A stretch of 6,246 bases of DNA. It comes from Candidatus Sulfotelmatobacter sp. Lineage in GTDB: Bacteria > Acidobacteriota > Terriglobia > Terriglobales > SbA1. The stretch is from assembly GCA_030151135.1 (NCBI GenBank), contig JASLEQ010000696.1:1-6246 (forward strand). Reading direction: 5' to 3'. The notes below the pieces were generated by a model that was given only the letters and a program-made list of their open reading frames with translations, was not told the origin of the DNA and searched no databases. Shown in pieces: positions 1 to 5,789 of this stretch. Each line of letters starts with the position of its first letter. The first letter of the stretch is position 1. A program made the position numbers and the translations under genes.

Positions 1-1104
1 CGCCCCTTCGACAATTACACCTTCTTCTATCACTTTCCTCGCGGTCCGGCAGGCGGAGGCATGGAACATGCCTACTCCACCGCCATCGAGATCAACGCCG
101 ACACGATCCGGCAGAATTTGTATCCCGTGAATGCCGTGACCGCTCACGAGTTTTTTCATCTCTGGAATGTGAAGCGCATCCGTCCGCAAACGCTGGAACC
201 CGTTGACTACACCAAAGCGAATTACACACGCGCTCTCTGGTTCAGTGAAGGCGTGACTAGTACGGCCGAGAACATCATCCTGCTGCGTGGCGGGCTCATG
301 CAGGAAAAACAATTCCTCTCAGGGTTGAGCGAAGAAATCTCAGAACTTGAACATCGGCCCGCGCACCTTACTCAATCGGCGGAAGATTCCAGCCTTGATG
401 CGTGGATGGAAGGTTTGAATTATTATCGACGTCCGGAGCGCAGCATCTCCTACTACAACAAGGGAGAATTGCTGGGGTTCATGCTTGATCTTGCGATTCG
501 CAAAGAGAGCCATGATCAGGCATCTCTCCGCGAACTCATGCAATGGATGAACGACAACTACGCAAAGAAGGCCCGGTACTTTGATGACTCGAACGGCGTG
601 CGTGAAGCCGGAGAGGCCGTTTGCCATTGCGAGCTGACACAGTTCTTTGCGAAATACGTTGCCGGCACCGACGAAATCCCCTGGAACGATTTCTTCGATT
701 ACGTTGGCTTGCACGTCGAGCCGCGAAAGTTCTCTGTGCCCGACCCAGGTTTCGTCGCGTCCCGCAATTTTAGTGAGCCCCTGGCCGTTGTCTCGCTGAC
801 TTCCGGAAGTGAAGCGGAACGCGCCGGACTGCGCGTCGGAGATATCCTGATGGAACTCAATGGGAAGCCGGTAAGCGAGGAAACGCAACAGGAGATCGCC
901 CGTCTTCGGCCCGGCGATCCGATTTGGGTGAAAGTGCGTTCCCACGGCGAACCACGCGAGCTTCATTGGAAGATGAACGGGCGTGAAGATACATCGTATG
1001 AAATCCAAGATGTTGACCCGGTCACGCCCGAGCAGCGAACGCATCGCGTGGCGTGGCTGAAAGGGGAAGCGGAAACTTCGATCTCCGGGACAGCTGGAAA
1101 ATGA
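1..1104 (+). CDS. M61-family metallopeptidase (glycyl aminopeptidase-like) with C-terminal PDZ domain, 5'-truncated
   Basis: The reading frame is open from base 1, so the protein begins outside the window; the ATG at 61 is internal, because the residues before it (PFDNYTFFYHFPRG, then GGG) already match the family. 367 residues are visible, roughly the C-terminal two thirds of a typical M61 protein of about 600 residues. The gluzincin zinc site is complete: GGMEH lies just upstream, HEFFH is at 145-159 with the catalytic Glu at 148-150, and the third ligand is probably the Glu of WFSEG at 247-249, 30 residues after the second His. A PDZ domain follows at about 775-975, with the recognisable stretch AERAGLRVGDILMELNGKPV. 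M61 enzymes are zinc aminopeptidases with a preference for N-terminal Gly or Ala in characterised cases; the PDZ domain probably binds peptide termini. Location is not visible because the N-terminus is missing. The stop overlaps the plsC-like start. The family call is firm; the substrate is unknown. Confidence 0.93.
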   Translation, partial: RPFDNYTFFYHFPRGPAGGGMEHAYSTAIEINADTIRQNLYPVNAVTAHEFFHLWNVKRIRPQTLEPVDYTKANYTRALWFSEGVTSTAENIILLRGGLMQEKQFLSGLSEEISELEHRPAHLTQSAEDSSLDAWMEGLNYYRRPERSISYYNKGELLGFMLDLAIRKESHDQASLRELMQWMNDNYAKKARYFDDSNGVREAGEAVCHCELTQFFAKYVAGTDEIPWNDFFDYVGLHVEPRKFSVPDPGFVASRNFSEPLAVVSLTSGSEAERAGLRVGDILMELNGKPVSEETQQEIARLRPGDPIWVKVRSHGEPRELHWKMNGREDTSYEIQDVDPVTPEQRTHRVAWLKGEAETSISGTAGK

Positions 1105-1859
1105 TCCGCACGGTCATCATGCTGGTCTTCTGGGCAGTGACTGCACCCTTCGCCGCCCTTACCGGTTTTGTGGCGGCGTTCTTCATGGGGAATATCCGCG
1201 TGCTCTACTTTCTCTTCACGCGCGGCGCCGCTGCGGGCGTGTGGCTCACCGGGGTTCGTGTTGAAGTCGTCGGCCTCGAATCGTTCGACCACTCCCGCAG
1301 CTACATCTTCATGACCAATCACGCGTCGAACCTCGATCCGCCCATTCAGGTCTCGCTCATCCCGCGGCAGACGTCGGTCATGGTTAAAAAAGAATTGTTC
1401 AAAGTGCCGATTCTCGGCGCCACCATGCGCATGGGAAAGCTTGTGCCAGTCGATCGCGGCAATCGCGATGCCGGCATTGAAGCGGTGCGCGCCGCGAAAG
1501 CAGTGGTCGAGCAGGGAATGAATATGTTGGTTTACGTCGAAGGGAAGCGCTCGTTCGACGGCAAGCTGCTGCCCTTTAAGAAAGGCCCGTTCTACATGGC
1601 CGTGGAATGCGGCGTTCCGGTCGTTCCCATCACCATCGTCGGTACACACGATATCTGGCCCAAAGGACGCTTCGCGATCAAGCCAGGACGCGTGAAAGTC
1701 CTCTTCCATCCGCCGATCGAACCAAAAGATTTCGGCGACCGCGAATCTCTGATGGAAAAAGTCCGCACCGTGATCGATAGCGGATTGCCTCCCGAATACC
1801 AGTCAGGACCCATTACCTCCCAGAACCCGGAGGAACGCCGCGCAAGTACGGGTTCCTGA
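1101..1859 (+). CDS. plsC: 1-acyl-sn-glycerol-3-phosphate acyltransferase (PlsC/LPLAT family)
   Basis: This 252-residue protein should transfer an acyl chain to lysophosphatidic acid to make phosphatidic acid at the inner membrane. All four LPLAT blocks are present: block I NHASNLD with catalytic His74 and Asp79, block II PVDRG around Arg119, block III EGKRS at 147-151 (usually EGTRS), and block IV GVPVVPI at 171-177. A hydrophobic segment at about residues 4-30 is a likely membrane anchor. I chose the ATG at 1101 because it overlaps the upstream stop as ATGA, suggesting translational coupling, and begins directly at the anchor. An in-frame GTG at 1053 would add 16 polar residues and a 52-base overlap; neither start has a clear Shine-Dalgarno sequence. 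The last 17 or so residues (from GPITSQ) look like a disordered tail. A related LPLAT enzyme acting on another lysolipid cannot be excluded. Confidence 0.92.
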   Translation: MIRTVIMLVFWAVTAPFAALTGFVAAFFMGNIRVLYFLFTRGAAAGVWLTGVRVEVVGLESFDHSRSYIFMTNHASNLDPPIQVSLIPRQTSVMVKKELFKVPILGATMRMGKLVPVDRGNRDAGIEAVRAAKAVVEQGMNMLVYVEGKRSFDGKLLPFKKGPFYMAVECGVPVVPITIVGTHDIWPKGRFAIKPGRVKVLFHPPIEPKDFGDRESLMEKVRTVIDSGLPPEYQSGPITSQNPEERRASTGS

Positions 1860-1860
1860 T

Positions 1861-1889
1861 CTCTGCGACCTCGGCGTCTCTGCGGTTTA
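1861..1889. repeat. Short tandem-like motif in the convergent plsC/lpxD gap
   Basis: Three related blocks follow one another here: ctctgcg, acctcggcg and tctctgcgg, then gttta. The last bases include the complement of the lpxD stop codon. Similar 'ctctgcgtctctgcggt' strings are, from memory, common as dispersed intergenic sequence in several bacterial phyla, so this may be one copy of such an element. No hairpin with a T tract is visible, so I do not call it a terminator even though it sits between two convergent genes. Confidence 0.35.
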
Positions 1890-2885
1890 AGCTTTTGATC
1901 TCCGCAAAGCCCGCACCAACTCCGGCAGCTTCGGCAGAATTGCCGAATACTTCAGCCATGCCTTGTGATCGACTGCAGGAGCTCCGCTGACCAGCGCGTT
2001 TGCCGGGATGTCCCCTGCAACCCCGCTTTGCGGAGTCACAATCGCGTTGTCTCCAACTTTGCAGTGTCCGACCACTCCGACCTGCCCCGTGAGGATCACT
2101 CGCTTGCCGATCTCCGTCGATCCGGCGATGCCGACTTGGGAGCAGAGCAGCGCGTCTTCGCCGACCTGCGAACCGTGTCCGACCTGAACGAGGTTGTCCA
2201 CCTTTACGCCGCGTCCGATGCGGGTCTCGCCCACGCTGGCGCGGTCAATGCATGAATTCGCCTGCACCTCGACGTCGTCTTCGATCACCACCGGAGCAGG
2301 TTGCGGAATCTTGTGCCAGTGACCTTCGGCGGTCTTGGCGAACCCGAATCCATCGCTGCCGATCACCACTCCGTTGTGCAGCAGCACATTATTTCCGATG
2401 CGGCAGTTCTCGCGAACCACGGCGTGCGAATGCGCAAAGAAGTTATTGCCAATCTTCGCACCGCGATAGATCACGGCATGCGCCAGCAGCACCGCGTTCG
2501 TTCCGATCTCAACCTCTTCATCGATCACGACATATGGCCCGATGTGCGCTCCTTGACCCACGCGCGCCGTGATGTGCACGACTGCCGTCGGATGAACGCC
2601 CACCGAATACCGGTGCGGCTTATGGAACAGTTCGAGTGCGCGCGCGAAGCTGATATACGCATCCTTGGCGCGCAACATCGCTTTGGGGATAGCAGGGAAG
2701 TCTTCGCCGACGATCACGGCCGCGGCACGAGTCGTCCGCGCAGCCGGAGCGTACTTGGGGTTCGAGACAAAGGTCAGCTCCGAAGGACCAGCCTGCTCGA
2801 TCCCATTCAGTCCGGTGACTTCCGTGTCGGGAGATCCGTTTTCCAGGCGCAGGTCGAGGGCAGCAGCAATTTCCGAAAGTTTCAT
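1887..2885 (-). CDS. lpxD: UDP-3-O-(3-hydroxyacyl)glucosamine N-acyltransferase LpxD
   Basis: LpxD performs the third step of lipid A synthesis in the cytoplasm, moving a 3-hydroxyacyl chain from acyl-ACP to the 2-amino group of UDP-3-O-acylglucosamine. The 332-residue product is close to the 341 residues of the E. coli enzyme. Residues 1-95 form the N-terminal uridine-binding domain (MKLSEIAAAL at the start, ELTFVSNPKY around 36-45). From about 97 to 300 there is a left-handed beta-helix built of hexapeptide repeats (ARVGQG, VEIGTN, AKIGNN, CRIGNN and so on), and a C-terminal helix ends in LVRALRRSKA. His237 in VQVGHGSQVG matches the catalytic His239 of E. coli. I start at 2885 because MKLSEI is the family N-terminus; an in-frame ATG at 2960 would add 25 unrelated residues. 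No clear Shine-Dalgarno precedes either. No lpxA, fabZ or bamA lies beside it, so here it stands apart from the usual lipid A cluster. Confidence 0.97.
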   Translation of the reverse strand: MKLSEIAAALDLRLENGSPDTEVTGLNGIEQAGPSELTFVSNPKYAPAARTTRAAAVIVGEDFPAIPKAMLRAKDAYISFARALELFHKPHRYSVGVHPTAVVHITARVGQGAHIGPYVVIDEEVEIGTNAVLLAHAVIYRGAKIGNNFFAHSHAVVRENCRIGNNVLLHNGVVIGSDGFGFAKTAEGHWHKIPQPAPVVIEDDVEVQANSCIDRASVGETRIGRGVKVDNLVQVGHGSQVGEDALLCSQVGIAGSTEIGKRVILTGQVGVVGHCKVGDNAIVTPQSGVAGDIPANALVSGAPAVDHKAWLKYSAILPKLPELVRALRRSKA

Positions 2886-3089
2886 GGGGATGTGATGATC
2901 GCGACTAAATCGTACAGCATCCTGGGACAAGTGGCATGGCGCGCTCGGCCACGAGCGCATACCGCATCAGAGCAAAATCATCGCAGGGCGCTACCCTACA
3001 ATCGTTCTACGCCCCCGACGGTTCGTCATTCGTGTAAACTCGACATGCCATTTATTCCAATTCAATCGTTTTAATAGGGCGATAACTTC
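2886..3089. other. Divergent intergenic region between lpxD and the secreted hydrolase gene
   Basis: About 200 bases separate the two divergent starts and should hold promoters for both genes. For the rightward gene, TAAACT at 3035-3040 is a 4/6 match to a -10 box and would give a leader of about 40 bases, but no -35 hexamer sits at the right distance. On the other strand, no hexamer pair convinced me. A weak ribosome-binding candidate, AGGG at 3076-3079, lies 10 bases before the ATG at 3090. I see no operator-like long palindrome or riboswitch. Confidence 0.35.
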
Positions 3090-5393
3090 ATGATGACTGG
3101 CTCTCATCCGCAGACCTCGTCTCGCATTTGGATTTTCGTCGTAGTACTCGGCCTGGTAGCTGTGTCCACGCGCTTTCCTCTCCGCGTCGACGCTCAAACA
3201 GCTCCGCCACAAACCACTCAGACGCAAGCGCCGCACCCCCGACACCATCGCGAGGAACTCCCTGCCGATTCGGTTGCTCCGATCGGCACGCTTGAATCTG
3301 CCGCCACGGTTCATGTCGATGTGACGCCGTCGCATGTGCTGAATACCATCTATCCCGACACCGCGACTGGCGCCTGGATGGACGATCTCAGCAAGGCGCA
3401 GGTGGACAACCTGAGCAAGCCGGATGTGATTCAGGGAGTCAAGAATCTCGGTTGGGGCTCCATCACCATGCGCAACAACAGCGAGTTGCGCCTGTCCGCT
3501 TGGCACTGGAATGAGAACGGCACATGGAGCGATCCGGCAACGAAGAGCGGCTACTACGTTGGCAGCGCCGATTTAGGCGAACCGATCCATTATGGCTACT
3601 CGTATTCGTTGCCCCATCGCGACTTTATGACCAGCGGCGATCTGCCTCTTGTCGCGGGCTTTCAAAGTTACTGGAAAAGCAATCCTTATCTGACCAGCCA
3701 CTTCACCGGCGAGAGCGATGCGCTGCACCCGCAATGGGTGGTGATCGATATGGGCAAGGCGCGGGAGGTCAACGCGATCCATATTCAATGGGTCAATCCG
3801 TATGCCGTGGTGTATGTGGTGCAGTACTGGATCGGCGACAACAACGCGATGGACTGGGACATGGGCCCGAACGGCATGTGGAAGGCATTCACGTCGGGCG
3901 CAGTGCTGAACGGCAGTGGCGGCGATGTTCGTTTGAAACTTTCGGATGAGCCTGTCACCACGCGCTTCGTCCGCGTTTTGATGTCGAAGTCTTCTGGCAC
4001 TTGCGACACGCACGGCTCGCAGGATATTCGCAACTGCGTCGGGTACGCGCTGCAGACGTTGTCCGCCGGAACGATCGATGGCTCGGGTAACTACGCGGTT
4101 GTCTATCCGACGAATGGCAAAGAGCCCGGACCGGGGCCGCCGCCAGTGCTCGAAGGCGCTGGAGAACAGGAAGTCATTGCTGGTTCCGAGGCAGACTTGG
4201 CCGGATCGTTCTTCGCTTCTTCCATCGATCCCTGGCACCAGGCTGACAATCTGATCACCGGCGGTCATGATCAATACAACGGCATGGACAATTTCTTTAC
4301 CAGTGGATTGACCATGGGCCATGCGGCGCTGGTTGCGTGTGCGGCTATTTACGACACTCCCGAAGATTGCGCCAATGAAGTCGCCTACATTCACAAGCGT
4401 GGATATCCAGTCGTCGGAATTGAAGTCGGCGAAGAGTGCGACGGCAAGCACATGACGCCCGAAGATTACGGCACCATCTACATTCAAGTGGCGGATGCGG
4501 TCCACAAGCTGACGCCCAGCGCCAAGTTGGGCGGCCCGATTTTTGAAGGAGTAGATAAAGACATCACTCTGTGGCCCGACGAGGAGGGACGCACTTCGTG
4601 GATGGAGCGGTTCGTCGATTACCTGCAGGCCCACGGACATTTAAAGGACCTGGCGTTCATGTCGTTCGAACACTATCCGTTCATGGTCAACGGATTCACT
4701 CCGCCGAACGACTGGGCGTCGCTTTACCTGGAACCGGGAATCATGAAGCACGTGCTGCACATGTGGCGACAGGACGGCGTTCCCGCGGAAGTGCCGCTGA
4801 TTATTTCCGAGAGTGGCATCATCGCGGGGCGAAGCGGTCCGGGATACCTCGGCGTGACTGGCCGATCGATCTGGGAAGTCGATGCGTTCGGCACATTTTT
4901 TGAACAGGGCGGCACAGCGTTCTATCGTCCGGCAATTAATAATGGCGCGGTTGGTCACGGACTCCTCGACCCAGAGAGTGGCGCGGATGGCGGAGGGGCG
5001 CACGGCACGCCTGCATACAATCCCTATTCGTCCGCACACATCATTAATTTCGAATGGTTGCAGCACGAAGCGGGAGCGAACAAAATTTTCCCGGCATCGG
5101 CGAACCTGATGGACGCTGCAGGACGGACGGTCGTGACGTCATACGTTGTGAAACGTCCTGACGGGAACTGGTCGCTGATGCTGATCAATCACGACTTGAA
5201 TGCGGCGCATCCGGTTCATCTCGTGATTGAGGATGCCAAGCATGTCAGCCATCCCTTCAGCGGATCGGTCGCGCTGGTGCAGTACGCCAACAATCCTGCG
5301 GAGAATAAGAACACCACCATGGCTGCCACGGCGGACGCTATGTACACGCTGCCGGCGGGGTCGATCACGGTGATACGGGGCAAGCTGCGGTAG
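3090..5393 (+). CDS. Secreted discoidin-containing protein with a putative clan GH-A glycoside hydrolase fold
   Basis: This 767-residue protein has an export signal: Arg12, a hydrophobic core at about 13-26, and a plausible cleavage after VDA (33-35), then a Pro/Gln/Thr/His-rich linker. Residues about 74-180 (VHVDVTPSHVLNTIYPD, SAWHWNENGTW) look like the start of a TIM barrel. Residues about 185-327 resemble a discoidin/F5-8 type C domain: WVVIDMGKAREVNAIHIQW, TTRFVRVLMSKSSGTC, and Cys305/Cys316 as a possible disulfide. The barrel seems to resume at about 375-665, with GIEVGEECDG (E449 as candidate acid/base) and PLIISESGI (E574 as candidate nucleophile), 125 residues apart as in clan GH-A. 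Residues about 670-767 form a beta-sandwich-like tail. The likely role is hydrolysis or binding of a polysaccharide in the periplasm or outside; the substrate is unknown. Two ATGs are adjacent (3090 and 3093). The discoidin call is fairly firm; catalysis is inferred from motifs, and a non-catalytic carbohydrate-binding role remains possible. Confidence 0.75.
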   Translation: MMTGSHPQTSSRIWIFVVVLGLVAVSTRFPLRVDAQTAPPQTTQTQAPHPRHHREELPADSVAPIGTLESAATVHVDVTPSHVLNTIYPDTATGAWMDDLSKAQVDNLSKPDVIQGVKNLGWGSITMRNNSELRLSAWHWNENGTWSDPATKSGYYVGSADLGEPIHYGYSYSLPHRDFMTSGDLPLVAGFQSYWKSNPYLTSHFTGESDALHPQWVVIDMGKAREVNAIHIQWVNPYAVVYVVQYWIGDNNAMDWDMGPNGMWKAFTSGAVLNGSGGDVRLKLSDEPVTTRFVRVLMSKSSGTCDTHGSQDIRNCVGYALQTLSAGTIDGSGNYAVVYPTNGKEPGPGPPPVLEGAGEQEVIAGSEADLAGSFFASSIDPWHQADNLITGGHDQYNGMDNFFTSGLTMGHAALVACAAIYDTPEDCANEVAYIHKRGYPVVGIEVGEECDGKHMTPEDYGTIYIQVADAVHKLTPSAKLGGPIFEGVDKDITLWPDEEGRTSWMERFVDYLQAHGHLKDLAFMSFEHYPFMVNGFTPPNDWASLYLEPGIMKHVLHMWRQDGVPAEVPLIISESGIIAGRSGPGYLGVTGRSIWEVDAFGTFFEQGGTAFYRPAINNGAVGHGLLDPESGADGGGAHGTPAYNPYSSAHIINFEWLQHEAGANKIFPASANLMDAAGRTVVTSYVVKRPDGNWSLMLINHDLNAAHPVHLVIEDAKHVSHPFSGSVALVQYANNPAENKNTTMAATADAMYTLPAGSITVIRGKLR

Positions 5394-5400
5394 CTCACGA

Positions 5401-5423
5401 GTAGGTTTGAAAGGGCGCGGCTT
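5401..5423 (+). repeat. Direct repeat, copy A (REP-like element)
   Basis: These 23 bases (gtaggtttgaaagggcgcgg, then ctt) recur at 5651-5673 with a single g-to-c change, exactly 250 bases downstream. The copy runs straight into the hairpin at 5417-5430. The element is only 8 bases past the stop of the upstream gene. It resembles dispersed intergenic palindromes I associate with Acidobacteriota, though copy number in the genome cannot be seen here. Confidence 0.65.
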
Positions 5424-5430
5424 TAGCCGC
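5417..5430. repeat. Short palindrome gcggct-tt-agccgc, copy 1
   Basis: A perfect inverted repeat with 6-base arms around a 2-base centre (in practice 5 bp with a ttta loop). The surrounding 16 bases, gcggctttagccgccg, recur exactly at 5704-5719. Lying 24 bases after the hydrolase stop, it could slow or stabilise the 3' end of that transcript, but no T tract follows, so it is not a classical terminator. Confidence 0.6.
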
Positions 5431-5473
5431 CGAGAGCCACCTCCTGTGGAGGGTTCCGTAGATGCTCGTGTGG

Positions 5474-5493
5474 AGCGCGCGCCCCCGCGCGCT
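5474..5493. repeat. GC-alternating hairpin with C4 loop
   Basis: The arms agcgcgcg (5474-5481) and cgcgcgct (5486-5493) are perfectly complementary around a cccc loop, and a G-T plus a G-C pair extend the stem to 10. The alternating purine-pyrimidine arms are unusual for this window. No T tract follows, so factor-independent termination is unlikely; the element probably belongs to the repeat cluster. Confidence 0.6.
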
Positions 5494-5650
5494 TCTAGCC
5501 CATGAACCGAAACCAAACGTCATCAGGACCCTCAACCCGACATCATCCAGAAAACGCGCAAAACACGGCTCGTCGGAGCGTGCGTCCGCGCTCTCTGAAA
5601 GGCCGCCAACCGGGACGGGCGAGTGCCACCGGTGTCCACACCGCTGACAA

Positions 5651-5673
5651 GTAGCTTTGAAAGGGCGCGGCTT
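5651..5673 (+). repeat. Direct repeat, copy B (REP-like element)
   Basis: Second copy of the 23-base repeat (gtagctttgaaagggcgcgg, then ctt), one mismatch from the copy at 5401-5423. After the shared part it diverges into cttcaatccgcgcc and so forms a different hairpin (5664-5684), followed by gtaag. Confidence 0.65.
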
Positions 5674-5684
5674 CAATCCGCGCC
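5664..5684. repeat. Hairpin ggcgcgg / ccgcgcc with 7-base loop
   Basis: Arms at 5664-5670 and 5678-5684 are perfectly complementary (7 bp) around cttcaat. It starts inside repeat copy B. A stem followed by gtaag recalls REP-like elements mobilised by RAYT transposases, but no such gene is in this window. Confidence 0.6.
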
Positions 5685-5703
5685 GTAAGACACACATACC
5701 AGT

Positions 5704-5717
5704 GCGGCTTTAGCCGC
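5704..5717. repeat. Short palindrome gcggct-tt-agccgc, copy 2
   Basis: Exact second copy of the palindrome at 5417-5430, with the same two following bases (cg). It lies 20 bases after the 5664-5684 hairpin, so copy B is effectively a pair of adjacent hairpins, a layout common for REP elements. Confidence 0.6.
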
Positions 5718-5775
5718 CGGGCGCGACACCTGCCGGATGCTTATCTGCCAATTACATTCCACGCCCCATCCGCGC

Positions 5776-5781
5776 TAAAAT
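5776..5781 (+). promoter_or_regulatory. Candidate -10 box of the methyltransferase gene
   Basis: TAAAAT matches the sigma-70 -10 consensus at 5 of 6 positions and ends 8 bases before the GTG start. Transcription would then begin at or within a base or two of the start codon, which fits a leaderless mRNA and the absence of a Shine-Dalgarno sequence. The -35 is weak: ATTACA at 5751-5756 matches 4 of 6 but sits 19 bases upstream. Confidence 0.4.
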
Positions 5782-5789
5782 CCCGCCCA

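Larger units (their letters stand above)
5394..5789. other. Gene-free, hairpin-rich intergenic region with repeat cluster
   Basis: Nearly 400 bases with no coding region I can support; the small open frames here read straight through hairpins and show no domain-like composition. The region holds a direct repeat with copies at 5401 and 5651, two copies of a 'gcggctttagccgccg' hairpin, one 7-bp stem with a 7-base loop, an 8-bp GC-alternating stem, and smaller inverted pairs (cctcc/ggagg at 5440-5452, cggtgt/acaccg at 5630-5643). The middle part, about 5500-5620, shows nothing I recognise. Confidence 0.6.

Noticed and set aside
963..1709. 248-codon minus-strand open frame opposite the peptidase end and plsC
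   Set aside because: Antisense to two well-supported genes, rich in His, Asp and Arg, with no family resemblance.
2886..2960. Upstream ATG at 2960 extending lpxD by 25 residues
   Set aside because: The added residues have no resemblance to LpxD, while the ATG at 2885 gives the family's standard N-terminus.
2301..3074. 257-codon plus-strand open frame opposite lpxD
   Set aside because: Lies antisense to an unmistakable lpxD, has Arg-rich low-information composition and no motif.
3045..3074. Nine-codon leader-like frame (MPFIPIQSF) before the hydrolase gene
   Set aside because: No ribosome-binding site, no regulatory codon run, and no attenuator-like hairpins after it; probably chance.
3573..4640. 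Long open frame (355 codons) on the minus strand opposite the secreted hydrolase gene
   Set aside because: It is a mirror of a GC-rich coding sequence: no recognisable domain, Arg/Val/His-heavy composition, and the plus strand gene is clearly real.
5417..5430. Intrinsic terminator for the secreted hydrolase gene
   Set aside because: The stem is short and no T tract follows; the same palindrome recurs at 5704 where no gene ends.
5462..5647. 61-codon plus-strand open frame in the repeat region
   Set aside because: Runs through the GC hairpin and other repeat sequence, with no Shine-Dalgarno and no domain-like composition.
5395..5697. 100-codon minus-strand open frame containing 'GLKPRPFK' twice-seen peptide
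   Set aside because: The peptide arises because the frame reads through the REP-like repeats, which also explains its recurrence in a second overlapping frame.
5394..5789. CRISPR array in the repeat cluster
   Set aside because: Only two copies of the main repeat, 250 bases apart, and unequal hairpin units; no regular repeat-spacer spacing.
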